A stretch of 64,000 nt of DNA, from positions 4,704,001 to 4,768,000 of the forward strand of contig NZ_CP041614.1 in NCBI RefSeq assembly GCF_007197555.1, read 5' to 3'. Positions 1 to 9,082 of the stretch are shown here, one piece after another. The translations under genes were made by a program, and so were the position numbers. Source of the stretch: Shewanella psychropiezotolerans. GTDB taxonomy: Bacteria; Pseudomonadota; Gammaproteobacteria; Enterobacterales; Shewanellaceae. The notes under the pieces are model-generated. The model saw only the letters and a list, made by a program, of their open reading frames with translations, was not told the origin of the DNA and searched no databases. Position 1 is the first letter of the stretch. The number at the start of each line of letters is the position of its first letter.

Positions 1-141
1 TGCCACACCTGTGTATGCTAATGCCACAGGAAAATGGATAGCTATGGGATAACTAAAGCCTAACCCTAGCCCACAAAACATAAAGAAGATAAACACCACA
101 GGAGGCGGTATGCGTACCCCTGCACCTTTAGCATCATCCAT
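1..141 (-). CDS. Partial membrane protein, possibly isoprenylcysteine methyltransferase-like (N-terminus only)
   Basis: The first 47 codons of a minus-strand gene are present; the rest lies beyond the left edge. The ATG at 141 has a good AAGGA ribosome site eight bases upstream. The residues read MDDAKGAGVRIPPPVVF, followed by a hydrophobic stretch. An N-terminus with an I-P-P-P motif just before the first membrane segment is typical of small integral membrane proteins of the isoprenylcysteine carboxyl methyltransferase (ICMT/DUF1295-like) group. That assignment rests on this short stretch only. It could be another small membrane protein. Confidence 0.45.
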   Translation of the reverse strand, partial: MDDAKGAGVRIPPPVVFIFFMFCGLGLGFSYPIAIHFPVALAYTGVA

Positions 142-234
142 CACTAATATCCTTATTTTGGCTCAACTTATCAATTTACCGGATGAACCTAACTCTCATT
201 GACGACTGAAGTTAAGCTCATATTGCCAAGACTG

Positions 235-897
235 TTAGATACCAAAGGCGCCTTTAATGCCCTCTATCGCCATCTGTGTTCCTATGACGGCGAGAATAAG
301 GCCCATCATTCGGGTGATAGCACCGAGTGCTGCATTGCCTAAATAGCTAACCAGCTTTCCACCTGAGATAAAGAAACCGTAGGTGACAAGGCAAAGAACA
401 CCAAAGGCCCCTATGGTGATCAACATTTCCTCTATGCCCCCTCCCGCCGAAAAGCTCATGGCTGTGGCTATAGTTCCTGGTCCAGCTAAGATCGGCAGAG
501 CCAGTGGGGATACCGCTATGCTCAGAGCAGCCTCACGTGCCTTAGCCTTATCACTAGCATTTTGTTTACTCTCACGTAATTGTTGATTATCCGGGTGATG
601 CACGCTGGAATTATTTCCCTGCAGCATATGAAAACCAATCAAGAAAACCAGTAAGCCCCCCGTTATCCTAAATGCAGATAGCGATATTCCAAACAGGGTA
701 AAAATATACTGACCAGCGAGTGAGAATAAGGTAATGATGATAAAAGCCAATAGCAGGGCCCTAAATGCGATGGCTTTCGTGGTTTGCTCATCTTCTTCCG
801 AGGTTAATCCTAAAAATATTGGCACATTCGCAATAGGATTCATGATGGCGAAAAAACCCATAAACACAGTCCCCATGTGCAACCAAAGTCCATCCAT
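235..897 (-). CDS. MarC family integral membrane protein
   Basis: A 220-residue, very hydrophobic protein with about six membrane segments and no signal peptide cleavage site. The N-terminal part contains F-A-I-M-N-P-I-A-N-V-P-I-F, the hallmark of the MarC/UPF0056 family (E. coli YchE, YhgN and MarC are relatives). A second helix pair near residues 130-145 contains P-I-L-A-G-P-G-T-I, a symmetrical half-repeat of the first. Length matches the family. The start at 897 is preceded by AAGGAAAG. The biochemical role of the family is poorly defined: some members have been linked to amino-acid export, and MarC itself is no longer regarded as a drug-resistance protein. It stands alone, with the S9 peptidase more than 250 bp further up the minus strand. 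Confidence 0.85.
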   Translation of the reverse strand: MDGLWLHMGTVFMGFFAIMNPIANVPIFLGLTSEEDEQTTKAIAFRALLLAFIIITLFSLAGQYIFTLFGISLSAFRITGGLLVFLIGFHMLQGNNSSVHHPDNQQLRESKQNASDKAKAREAALSIAVSPLALPILAGPGTIATAMSFSAGGGIEEMLITIGAFGVLCLVTYGFFISGGKLVSYLGNAALGAITRMMGLILAVIGTQMAIEGIKGAFGI

Positions 898-1092
898 ATT
901 GTTCTTTCCTTAAAGCAGAGATAAATGAGTATATTCTTGGGGTGGATTATATTTCGTCAGCCCATATAGATAACATCAGCGGGAAATAATCACAAACACT
1001 AAAAACTTAGGAGCATCCTATCCCTAATATCAGAAACTAGATTAAAATCTGAACATTGGGAAGAAATATGCAGGCTGATAGCTCAGGCCCTT

Positions 1093-1130
1093 ATAACAGA
1101 AAGCCGAGTCTATACTCGGCTTTCTGTTAT
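1093..1130. terminator. Strong hairpin, probable terminator of the S9 peptidase gene
   Basis: A perfect 17-bp inverted repeat (arms 1093-1109 and 1114-1130) encloses a 4-base loop. It lies about 20 bp downstream of the S9 peptidase stop. The T tract is short, so it could act in either direction or serve as an mRNA 3' end stabiliser. Confidence 0.7.
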
Positions 1131-1151
1131 TGACTGAACTTAAGATTATGA

Positions 1152-3971
1152 CTAGTCCGCTTTCTTATACTCGATATAAGCTTCACCTTGGGTCAACCAA
1201 GTCGGAGCAGGTGTTCCCTTAAGATAATGATCGAAATACTCCATCATGCGGATGCTGTAATCCAGCTTATTAGGATACTTCTTCAGATGATGTGGCTCAT
1301 CTTGGTATTGTAGGAAGACCACATCTTTACCGGCGCGACGCATCGCTAAATAGAGCTCGATACCTTGCTCCCAAGGCACTGCATCATCTTTATCACCAAA
1401 CATGATCATCATAGGTGTCTCGATGCGCTCGGCGTAGAAAACTGGTGAGTTCTCGATGTACTTCTGCGGCGCGCGAAATAGGCTCTCGCCGATACGGCTC
1501 TGGCCCGTTTCATACTGGAACTGACGCGCTAAACCACTGCCCAAACGTATACCGCTATAGGCGCTGGTCATATTTGAAACGGGAGCTCCGGAGACGGCGG
1601 CCTTGAAGATGTGAGTCTGAGTCACCGCAAATGCCGTTTGATAACCGCCCCATGAATGGCCTTGAATACCTATGGCATCGGGATCAGCAACGCCCATCTC
1701 GATGATCTTCTGCACACCCGACGTTAATGCCTGAACAGATGTTGCTCCAGGATAGCCAACTTCGAATCTGATATCAGGCAGAAAGATGGCGTAGCCATTA
1801 TCGGCATACCAGGCAAAGTTAGGCCTATGATTGATCTTCATCTGTGGGAAAGCGTGCAACCTGTCACTCATGAAACGATAGAAATACACCAACACTGGGT
1901 AGCGCTGACCTTCGACATAGTTAGTTGGCTTAATTAGCACACCGTCCAGAGGCTGACCATCGCCATTAGTCCAATGGACTAACTCAGACTTTCCCCAATT
2001 AAACTGACGTTTCTGCGCATCAAAGTCAGTCTGCTTGTTGGCTTTTTGCGGCGTTAAATACTCGGCTGTATAAAGATCTGGAAACAGGTCATAGCGCTCT
2101 TTGGAGAAGACTATAGTTTCTGTATTTTTACTGCGTGTCAGCGTCTTTAGTTTGTAATCCCCCTCCATCAGGGTTTTAACACCTGCAACCCCTATGGTCG
2201 AAAGATAATACCCGTCACCTTTGGTTCTCTCGCTATAACCATGAAGTAAGACTTGCTGATCTATGGCTAGCACATCGGGATGATTCTTATCGTCGACTAA
2301 ACCAGTAACCCGATATTGAATACCTTGCTTACGCCCTTTACCTGCTGTCAGCTTAAATGCCTCATGTGACTGAGTATTCACCTGCCAGATGTCGTACTTA
2401 TCGTATACCAGGAAACCTGCATCATCTTTCAACCAAGGGCCGAAACCATATCCCGGTGCATTCGATGGATAGTCATGATCTTCATCGGCGAATGACACCT
2501 TCAAGTCTTTAGTCAGATTAGTGCGTCTATCTTCCGAGATTTGATACAGGTAAACATGACCTTGCTGAAAGTAAGTCACATAACGCTCGTTTGGCGAAAG
2601 AATGGGGTCTTCGCTGCTCGGCTGTTGAGTTAACACTAAACTCTTACGTCCGGTATTAAGATCGATAAGATAATAATCCCGGTAAAAACCGGCCCAAGTG
2701 ATCATCTTACGATAGGGAATGTCGGAGCTTGCTAACACGAAACGAGTCTGTTCCTCTAACTCAACATCCGGCACAGTTTCATCGGCCAGCTGGACTAAGT
2801 TGTTGCTATTAAGGTGCAGTACCGCCAGATAAGTGCGCTTCTGCTCCTTCTCGTATTGTTTAACCTCATTAGGCTTAATGCGCGCATCGTCACCGTGCCA
2901 TATTCGTAGCTTTCGCTGACCCGTGACGATTGACTCATCGAACAAGTCTTCTTGCTTCTCAATTGTCGCGAGCGCTAACTGCTGACTCACGTGAGGCACA
3001 CGTCCAAAGAACAGACGTTGACTATCTTCGGAAAATCTCAACTTAGTATAACGGTTAAGCTTCCACTGTTTCGATGTCGGCGCGGCTTTAACCTCAGAGG
3101 TTTCTATATTAAACAGTGATAAGTTATATGAACGCCCATATGGCTCAACATCCGCTGCGCCATGAGTAAAGCCAATATATTCCCCATCGTCACTGAGTGA
3201 TACATGGCCAATTTGTTGATTATTATATTGGCGCACTATCACTCTGGTATTGTTACTAAGCTTAAACAGGACTAACTGATGAACCTTAGCCTTAGTATTA
3301 TTGCTGGCTACTATCAGGTGCTTGCCACTCTTATCGAAATAGTAGTCGGTGACATGAGCCACTTTATGGCTAGTGCCATTTTTCAGTACCACAAGCTCAA
3401 ATGGTGAGCCCTTGTCGAACTTATCGACTTCGACTTCTTCACTCTTATCGTCGTCTGCCGATTCTTCTTTATCTTTCTTGTCTGATTTATCTTCTTTTGC
3501 CTCGAACCAGATAGCCAAATGACTAGCAGATTCGTTAAATTCAAACTTTTTCACTCGCTCAAAACGCGTCTCTTTACCCGTTTGAGTATCGAGTAACACC
3601 ATGGCGGGTTTTAGCTTTTTCTTTTCTTGCTTCGATGCTTTCTCAAGTTCAAGCAGAGGTGTCTTCACACTAAAAGCAACAAAACGGCCATCAGCGCTAA
3701 CCTTGGGCTTAGAGCCACCATCGACACTGAATGTTTTTGTCGACGTTAAACTCTTCACCAAACCATGACTGTCGCCACGATCGGGACAGATCTCAACGGC
3801 CAGTGTGGTCCCCGAATCAGAAAGCACGGGCTTCTTCAGTGATTCAAAGTGCATGATGTCATTGGGTGTTATCGCCGGATGCGCCGCCATGGCATAACCA
3901 CCAGCGGTCAGTAAGCTCGTCGATAGGAATAGCAAGGATGCAATTGGTAGTGACTTCAAGGTCTTCCTCAT
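1152..3971 (-). CDS. Secreted S9 family (prolyl oligopeptidase-type) serine peptidase
   Basis: A 939-residue protein that starts with a signal peptide (MRKTLKSL then a hydrophobic core, cleavage near the AMA-A site around residue 29). The central part is a long beta-propeller-like region. It includes a highly charged segment, rich in E, D and K, near residues 155-190. The C-terminal third is an alpha/beta hydrolase domain with G-H-S-W-G-G; the nucleophile is Ser773. A downstream G-D-K-D-D segment supplies the acid and E-P-H-H-L the histidine. This is the layout of exported dipeptidyl aminopeptidase/acylaminoacyl-peptidase enzymes, which cleave short peptides. The gene is monocistronic, with the 17-bp hairpin just downstream and a long upstream region that holds a MITE-like repeat. 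Confidence 0.9.
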   Translation of the reverse strand: MRKTLKSLPIASLLFLSTSLLTAGGYAMAAHPAITPNDIMHFESLKKPVLSDSGTTLAVEICPDRGDSHGLVKSLTSTKTFSVDGGSKPKVSADGRFVAFSVKTPLLELEKASKQEKKKLKPAMVLLDTQTGKETRFERVKKFEFNESASHLAIWFEAKEDKSDKKDKEESADDDKSEEVEVDKFDKGSPFELVVLKNGTSHKVAHVTDYYFDKSGKHLIVASNNTKAKVHQLVLFKLSNNTRVIVRQYNNQQIGHVSLSDDGEYIGFTHGAADVEPYGRSYNLSLFNIETSEVKAAPTSKQWKLNRYTKLRFSEDSQRLFFGRVPHVSQQLALATIEKQEDLFDESIVTGQRKLRIWHGDDARIKPNEVKQYEKEQKRTYLAVLHLNSNNLVQLADETVPDVELEEQTRFVLASSDIPYRKMITWAGFYRDYYLIDLNTGRKSLVLTQQPSSEDPILSPNERYVTYFQQGHVYLYQISEDRRTNLTKDLKVSFADEDHDYPSNAPGYGFGPWLKDDAGFLVYDKYDIWQVNTQSHEAFKLTAGKGRKQGIQYRVTGLVDDKNHPDVLAIDQQVLLHGYSERTKGDGYYLSTIGVAGVKTLMEGDYKLKTLTRSKNTETIVFSKERYDLFPDLYTAEYLTPQKANKQTDFDAQKRQFNWGKSELVHWTNGDGQPLDGVLIKPTNYVEGQRYPVLVYFYRFMSDRLHAFPQMKINHRPNFAWYADNGYAIFLPDIRFEVGYPGATSVQALTSGVQKIIEMGVADPDAIGIQGHSWGGYQTAFAVTQTHIFKAAVSGAPVSNMTSAYSGIRLGSGLARQFQYETGQSRIGESLFRAPQKYIENSPVFYAERIETPMMIMFGDKDDAVPWEQGIELYLAMRRAGKDVVFLQYQDEPHHLKKYPNKLDYSIRMMEYFDHYLKGTPAPTWLTQGEAYIEYKKAD

Positions 3972-4037
3972 TTTTCTTATTGTGTTAACTTTTTTTAGGT
4001 TTTGATTGGTTTTTTATTATATTTTTTACTGAAGATA

Positions 4038-4307
4038 CTAGGGCCTGTTGACCTTTCATGGTTGTTTTTGCAGCGAGTTGTTGATTATTAATACAAGGCG
4101 GAGCTTGTGTCGTGTAGTTGCTCTACATAAACAAGCGATAACGCAGTAGAAATAGTCAACAAACGCTGCCCTGCGGGCTCATCTCAATGGCCTTATTGCC
4201 GCGTTACGTGCTTTTCGCTTAACACATTAGGCATCATCGCACGATGCCTTGCACTAAACCCATTGAAATTGAGCAAAATTCAAGCTAGAAAGATAAACAG
4301 GCCCTAG
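4038..4307. mobile_element. MITE-like 270-bp non-coding element with terminal inverted repeats
   Basis: The two ends are near-perfect inverted repeats of about 20 bp. The left end reads CTAGGGCCTGTTGACCTTTC and the right end, read inward, differs at 2 of 20 positions. No open reading frame of note lies inside. If the termini are set at GGGCCTG (4041) and its complement (4304), the element is flanked by the dinucleotide TA on both sides. That would fit TA-targeting transposases (IS630/mariner type). It lies between the S9 peptidase and isocitrate dehydrogenase promoters, so it may affect both. The rest of 3972-4537 (566 bp without a gene) shows only AT-rich putative promoter sequence. Confidence 0.7.
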
Positions 4308-4537
4308 ACTAAAGTCGTCTTTTTTAACCTTTAACGATCAATCATCGTCACAAGCTATATTTAATGCAAGTTACACTACATAAAAAAACGTGAGATTGCT
4401 CACTATTTTCTGTGAAAAATGTATAAAAGTGTTTAAAATAAAGATGTGAACAATAAGAAATAATTCCTAGTCGTAGCCTCCCTGTTTAAAGTGGGGTTAG
4501 ACAGTAGCAGTAACGACCAACCGTGGAAGGATTCTCC

Positions 4538-5545
4538 ATGTCAAAAAGAATGATAACCGTGATCCCTGGTGATGGGATTGGACCTAGTATTATCGACGCA
4601 GCAATTAAGATCCTCGATAAAGCAGGTTGTGATTTCGAATACGAATTTACCGATGCGGGTTTAACTGCACTAGAAAAGCATGGGGAACTACTACCTCAGC
4701 GCACTCTCGATATGATTGAGAAAAACAAGATCACCCTTAAAGGTCCATTAACGACCCCAGTTGGTGAAGGTTTTACCTCAATCAATGTGACCTTGCGTAA
4801 GAAGTTTTGTCTTTACGCCAACATACGACCAGTCGTGTCTTTTAAAGGTACGCAAGCGCGTTATGAAAACATTGACATCATCACAGTACGTGAAAATACC
4901 GAAGGCATGTATTCGGGTCTAGGCCAGACACTTTCTGAAGATGGTTCAACTGCTGAAGCGACCAGTATCATCACGCGTAAGGGTGCGGAACAGATCACAA
5001 CATTTGCTTACGAGCTAGCGCGTAAAGAAAATCGCAAGAAAGTGACCATAGTTCATAAAGCTAACATCATGAAGTCAACTTCGGGTCTATTCCTGAAAGT
5101 CGCTCGTGAAGTGAGCCTACGTTACCCCGACATCACCACAGAAGAGATGATCGTCGATGCAACCTGTATGAAGCTGGTCATGAACCCGGAAATCTTCGAC
5201 GTTATCGTTACCACTAACTTATTCGGTGACATTCTGTCAGATCTTTGTGCAGGTCTGGTTGGCGGCTTGGGCATGGCTCCGGGTGCTAATATAGGTAAAG
5301 ATGCGGCTATTTTTGAGGCTGTACATGGTAGCGCACCGGATATTGCTGGTAAGAACTTAGCTAACCCAACCTCGGTTATCTTGGCTTCTATCCAGATGCT
5401 TGAATATTTGGGCATGGCAGACAAAGCTGAAAATATTCGTGCAGCAGTATCTGCGGTTATCGCCGAAGGCGACCGCACCACACGTGATTTAGGTGGTACT
5501 CATGGTACGACTGATTTCACTCAAGCTGTGATAGACCGTCTGTAA
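4538..5545 (+). CDS. NAD-dependent isocitrate dehydrogenase (beta-decarboxylating dehydrogenase family)
   Basis: A 335-residue enzyme of the isocitrate/isopropylmalate dehydrogenase fold that oxidises and decarboxylates isocitrate to 2-oxoglutarate. The ATG at 4538 is chosen because GGAAGG sits seven bases upstream; a GTG at 4523 in frame has no such site. Visible motifs are I-P-G-D-G-I-G-P at the N-terminus, the substrate-binding T-S-I-N-V-T-L-R-K-K, the R-E-N-T-E-G-M-Y-S-G active-site strand, and H-G-S-A-P-D-I-A-G-K near residue 263. Asp268 in the last motif is the residue that favours NAD in this family; NADP enzymes such as E. coli Icd carry Lys-Tyr there. Isopropylmalate or tartrate dehydrogenase is less likely given the T-S-I-N-V substrate region. 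It is monocistronic and followed by a 28-bp palindrome. Confidence 0.88.
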   Translation: MSKRMITVIPGDGIGPSIIDAAIKILDKAGCDFEYEFTDAGLTALEKHGELLPQRTLDMIEKNKITLKGPLTTPVGEGFTSINVTLRKKFCLYANIRPVVSFKGTQARYENIDIITVRENTEGMYSGLGQTLSEDGSTAEATSIITRKGAEQITTFAYELARKENRKKVTIVHKANIMKSTSGLFLKVAREVSLRYPDITTEEMIVDATCMKLVMNPEIFDVIVTTNLFGDILSDLCAGLVGGLGMAPGANIGKDAAIFEAVHGSAPDIAGKNLANPTSVILASIQMLEYLGMADKAENIRAAVSAVIAEGDRTTRDLGGTHGTTDFTQAVIDRL

Positions 5546-5554
5546 AAAGACTCG

Positions 5555-5582
5555 AGTTCCTAGGTTCTAGAACCTAGGAACT
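5555..5582. terminator. 28-bp perfect palindrome between icd-like gene and rlmM
   Basis: A perfect 28-bp palindrome centred on TTCTAGAA, flanked by TTATTT on the plus side, lies between the convergent isocitrate dehydrogenase and rlmM genes. It can serve as a bidirectional terminator. Its core (CCTAGGTTCTAG or complement) recurs at gene 3' ends elsewhere in the window (9339, 16545), so it is probably a dispersed repeat used as terminator. Confidence 0.6.
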
Positions 5583-5606
5583 TATTTCCCTAGTGCCTTC
5601 TCTGAC

Positions 5607-6689
5607 CTAGAAACCTTTAGTAGGATTTAACCTCAGGTGTACAGTCACCTCATCACGATCGTGATAGAGATGCTTACAAGAAAGCTCAAACTCCTTGACG
5701 TCATTTTCCTTTAAGATCTCAGTCATGGTCTTAAGAATAGTCGAAACATCTTTATATCTGCTCTTCATCGGCAGTTTAAGGTTGAAGATAGCTTCTTTAA
5801 ACCAACCATTGATCGCCCAAGCTTCGATAAGCTCGGCTACCCGTGACGGCTTCTCAATCATGTCACACACCAGCCAATAAATGTTCTTTCTCGGTGGCTC
5901 GAAACGAAAGCCATCGGCTTGATAATGTTTAACTTGACCAGTATCCATTAACCCTTGATCCATTGCCCCGTTATCAACGGCCGCCACAAACATGCCACGA
6001 CGCACCAGTTGATAGGTCCAACCACCAGGGCAAGCCCCCAAGTCAACCGTATACAGGCCACTGGTTAAGCGTGTCTCATGCTCATCTTTAGGGATAAAGT
6101 GAATAAAGGCTTCGTCCAATTTCAGCGTTGAACGGCTAGGCGCGTCCGCTGCCATCTTGAGTCTGGGGATGCCGCAAGCATAGGGCGAGCTATTATTACT
6201 CAACGAAAATCCAACATAAGCCGTTCCCGGAGCCACGAAACAGACGTGAATAATAGGACGTTTAGGGTTTTCTTTTTCGAGCAAGATGCCCGCTTTTTTT
6301 AATTTTTGCCTTAAGGGTACGGTAAACTTACGACAGAAAGTCGACAGCTCTTTCGCTTCGTTGGTATCAGGCGTCTCAACCCTTAACTCACCCGCATAGC
6401 TGATTTTTGACAAGGCTTCGAGGATGGGTGAGATTCTGTCTTGTTCCGGTAGGTTCTTCAACAACTCAGCTGCCGCAAACATCTGCCTGGCAAAGATCAA
6501 AGAGTCTAATTTGATCTTCTGCACCAAAATATCAGCATCACCAGCATTAAAGCACTGAAAAATCACGTAGGCATCATTCTTATTGGTTTTTACGAAACCA
6601 CCAATGTCGAGCGCTGCGGCGCGGTGTTGTATCTCTGCAGCACAATCTTTCTCATAGCCTGCACGACAAAACAAAAATAGGTTAATCAT
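5607..6689 (-). CDS. rlmM: 23S rRNA 2'-O-ribose (C2498) methyltransferase RlmM
   Basis: A 360-residue cytoplasmic SAM-dependent methyltransferase acting on cytidine 2498 of 23S rRNA. The N-terminus M-I-N-L-F-L-F-C-R-A-G-Y-E-K-D-C matches the THUMP-like start of RlmM (YgdE). The Rossmann-fold motif V-D-L-G-A-C-P-G-G-W-T-Y-Q-L falls near residue 220. Downstream come D-N-G and C-D-M-I-E-K-P segments, and a catalytic Lys lies in F-N-L-K-L-P-M-K. Length equals the family norm. The start at 6689 has AGGAATG upstream. The gene is monocistronic: the preceding operon ends in a hairpin at 6784-6814. Confidence 0.95.
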   Translation of the reverse strand: MINLFLFCRAGYEKDCAAEIQHRAAALDIGGFVKTNKNDAYVIFQCFNAGDADILVQKIKLDSLIFARQMFAAAELLKNLPEQDRISPILEALSKISYAGELRVETPDTNEAKELSTFCRKFTVPLRQKLKKAGILLEKENPKRPIIHVCFVAPGTAYVGFSLSNNSSPYACGIPRLKMAADAPSRSTLKLDEAFIHFIPKDEHETRLTSGLYTVDLGACPGGWTYQLVRRGMFVAAVDNGAMDQGLMDTGQVKHYQADGFRFEPPRKNIYWLVCDMIEKPSRVAELIEAWAINGWFKEAIFNLKLPMKSRYKDVSTILKTMTEILKENDVKEFELSCKHLYHDRDEVTVHLRLNPTKGF

Positions 6690-6783
6690 CTACATTCCTG
6701 AAGCTAACCAATACTGACTTTTCAATATTGATTTTTGCGAATATTAAGTCGACACGAATATTAAATCGGCATGTTTAAACAAA

Positions 6784-6814
6784 AACGGCGACCATATTCA
6801 TAATGGCCGCCATT
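6784..6814 (-). terminator. Terminator of the gcvA-hydrolase-DUF423 operon
   Basis: On the minus strand a 12-bp GC-rich stem (with one mismatch and one wobble) and a 7-base loop is followed by TTTGTTT. It lies between the DUF423 stop and the rlmM start, both on the minus strand. Confidence 0.7.
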
Positions 6815-6889
6815 CTACACTGTCTAAGTTATTCGGCCAACTCTGACGCCAGAGCAGCACACCAAAGTTAGGCTTGCTCTAATCATGGT

Positions 6890-7278
6890 CTAATCGTTGA
6901 GTTCGACCACTCTGTTACGCCACACTGCCAATGCGATGAATAACCAGCCCAAGAGTAAACAGAAGCCGCCAATAGGCGTTATCGGTCCGGTCCATTTAGC
7001 ACCCAGTATTGCATAGGCATACAGAGAGCCCGAGAACAGCACTATGCCCCCATAAACAAATAACCCGCCCAATCGATCAACCTAGACGGTAGCCAATGTC
7101 CCGCAAAGGCCACGGCGATCAAGGCAAAGGTATGGTAAAACTGGTATTCCACCCCTAAGTTAAAGATAGCAATCATCTCTGGCGTGGCGATCTGTTTTAA
7201 ACCGTGCGCACCAAAGGCGCCGAAAGCCACCGACATGAAGCCGCTCAACGCCGCCAATAATAGAAACCCTTTACGCAT
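6890..7278 (-). pseudogene. DUF423 family small membrane protein (YgdD-like), frameshifted
   Basis: Two overlapping frames together make one DUF423 protein. The first (from 7278) gives the N-terminal half with F-G-A-F-G-A-H-G-L, the family signature, and runs to S-R-L-I-D-W-A-G before going out of frame. The second picks up at G-L-F-V-Y-G-G-I-V-L-F-S-G-S-L-Y. Adding one G to the GGG run at plus positions 7064-7066 restores W-A-G-L-F-V-Y-G-G and a 129-residue protein, the normal length. Function of the family is unknown; it has four predicted membrane helices. The ATG overlaps the stop of the upstream hydrolase by 8 bp, so the two are translationally coupled. The shift is probably a sequencing undercall; see findings. 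Confidence 0.8.
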
Positions 7279-7969
7279 CTAGCCCCCTGATAAAATTGAT
7301 ACTATGAGAAATTGCAGCATTAATGTTAGCTTCTTGGGTGCTGCCTGACGACTTTCTTGGCTTAAAACTATGATCGCCGTCGGTTAACCAATGTAATCTG
7401 ACTTTCTCCATCACAGACCAGAGTTCAACTTGCCCTTTCCCGCCAAACTTATCTCTCTCGCCCTGAATCACGCACAGAGGCGCCTGACACTCTTCGATGG
7501 GTGCAAGCCTCGGCTCACCGCCTTTGAGTGCGATAAAGGGGTACCCCAGACAGATCACACCATCAACTGGCGTATCGGCCGCAAGAATGGCCGCCATGCG
7601 TCCCCCCATAGATTTCCCCATCAAGATAATTCGCTTAGGGGAGTACTCTCGTTTGATGGCTTTGATGTGAATATTAAAATCTTTGAGTATCTTGGGCGCG
7701 CGATCCGGTGGACGACGCTTACCGTCCAAGACATTGGCTCGCATATAGGGAAAGTTGAATCTCAATACACCTATGCCATGCTCGGCACCTTTATCCAAGA
7801 GTCCTCTCGCCATCTCTTGCATAAAGTCACTGTGCATATTAGCGCCGGCGCCATGAGTAAAAATGATCAAGGTCTCATTGGGAGTCCCATCGAGCATACA
7901 CTCACTCTCTAGCAAGTCCTCAGTTTCTAAAGGGACTTTAATCAGAAAACATTTACTCTCTACGGCCAC
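7271..7969 (-). CDS. Alpha/beta hydrolase of the Tex30/KANL3 (dienelactone hydrolase-like) group
   Basis: A cytoplasmic protein of about 232 residues. Motifs include F-T-H-G-A-G-A-N-M-H-S near the N-terminus, the nucleophile elbow G-K-S-M-G-G-R-M-A, a late G-E-R-D-K-F-G acid segment and D-G-D-H-S-F-K-P for the histidine. This is the layout of the KANL3/Tex30-like hydrolases, whose substrates are not known. The frame is open far upstream into gcvA, so the start is uncertain. I choose GTG at 7969, just past the gcvA stop, because the residues upstream are antiparallel noise from gcvA. It is in an operon with gcvA (upstream) and DUF423 (downstream, overlapping). Confidence 0.75.
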   Translation of the reverse strand: MAVESKCFLIKVPLETEDLLESECMLDGTPNETLIIFTHGAGANMHSDFMQEMARGLLDKGAEHGIGVLRFNFPYMRANVLDGKRRPPDRAPKILKDFNIHIKAIKREYSPKRIILMGKSMGGRMAAILAADTPVDGVICLGYPFIALKGGEPRLAPIEECQAPLCVIQGERDKFGGKGQVELWSVMEKVRLHWLTDGDHSFKPRKSSGSTQEANINAAISHSINFIRGLDA

Positions 7970-7988
7970 TTCATCTTCGAGGGTCTTA

Positions 7989-8900
7989 TTAACCTGGGAG
8001 CAGTTCACTGCGAGACTCCTCTTCAAACATATCCAACATCCACTCACGAAAAGCCGCGATCTTGCCAATCTCGGCATGGTTCTGCTGACAAACTAAATAA
8101 TATGCATTTTTGCTGACCAAAACTTCGGGGAAAGGACACACTAACCTGCCTGCCTTAATATCGGGACGAGCCAGTACGCTGTACCCTAAGGCCACACCTT
8201 GTCCATGAGCCGCAGCTTGCAAGACCAGAGAAGAATGACTAAACATCGGCCCTTGGTTCACATTAATATCATTAATCCCGCATTGTCTAAACCAAGCTTG
8301 CCAATCATGACGGTTGGTATCATGCAGTAAGGTATGATGTTTAAGGTCACTTGGCTTATCTAATGGCTTAGAACCGTTTAATAAAAGAGGAGAACAAACC
8401 GGGATCAACACCTCATTTTTGAGCTTATCGGCGCGTAATCCAGCCCAATTCCCCTGCCCATAAAAAATGGCAACGTCGACATCATCAGAGAGCGCGGCAG
8501 CGTCATCATCCACAGCCTTAATTCTGACATCGATATCTGGATTGTTCTCGCTAAATTTGGCCAACCTTGGCACTAACCATTGAATGGCAAAACTTGGCGA
8601 CATGCTCACTGTGAGCGAGCCTATGGCACTTCTTGCCAACAACCTATCGGTCGCATCGGCAAGTTGAACGAAGATATCTTTAATGTCGAGAAAATAGCCC
8701 TGACCTTCTTCCGTTAACAATAAAGAACGGTTCTTCCGGCGAAATAATTTTAGGCTTAAAAACTCTTCCAGCGCCTTAATTTGATGACTCACTGCAGCTT
8801 GGGTCACAAACAATTCTTCTGCGGCGCGAGTAAAGCTGAGATGCCTAGCTGCGGCCTCAAATGCTTTCACCGCGTTCAATGGAGGTAAGCGTCTTGACAT
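7989..8900 (-). CDS. gcvA: LysR-type transcriptional regulator GcvA
   Basis: A 303-residue LysR regulator. The N-terminal winged helix-turn-helix (residues 5-65) reads L-P-P-L-N-A-V-K-A-F-E-A-A-A-R-H-L-S-F and T-Q-A-A-V-S-H-Q-I-K, typical of GcvA, the activator/repressor of the glycine cleavage operon. The rest is the substrate-binding domain. The family identification is strong; that the target is gcvTHP cannot be shown here because those genes are not in the window. It is first gene of a three-gene operon and diverges from a small secreted-protein gene across about 180 bp. Confidence 0.88.
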   Translation of the reverse strand: MSRRLPPLNAVKAFEAAARHLSFTRAAEELFVTQAAVSHQIKALEEFLSLKLFRRKNRSLLLTEEGQGYFLDIKDIFVQLADATDRLLARSAIGSLTVSMSPSFAIQWLVPRLAKFSENNPDIDVRIKAVDDDAAALSDDVDVAIFYGQGNWAGLRADKLKNEVLIPVCSPLLLNGSKPLDKPSDLKHHTLLHDTNRHDWQAWFRQCGINDINVNQGPMFSHSSLVLQAAAHGQGVALGYSVLARPDIKAGRLVCPFPEVLVSKNAYYLVCQQNHAEIGKIAAFREWMLDMFEEESRSELLPG

Positions 8901-9082
8901 AGTGATCAGGATCTCATTTTTTAATTAGTTTTTCTAATCCGTATTGTTACATTTTATCGTTTGTAAAGGAATGCGTTTTTGGTTAAATTTCGCACCAATA
9001 AAATGACTATAGTTAGACAGCCTCTACGACGTAACTGGGGAGTGTCTGACAACACGAATGACCCGCCCGGAGGCGTCTTAAT

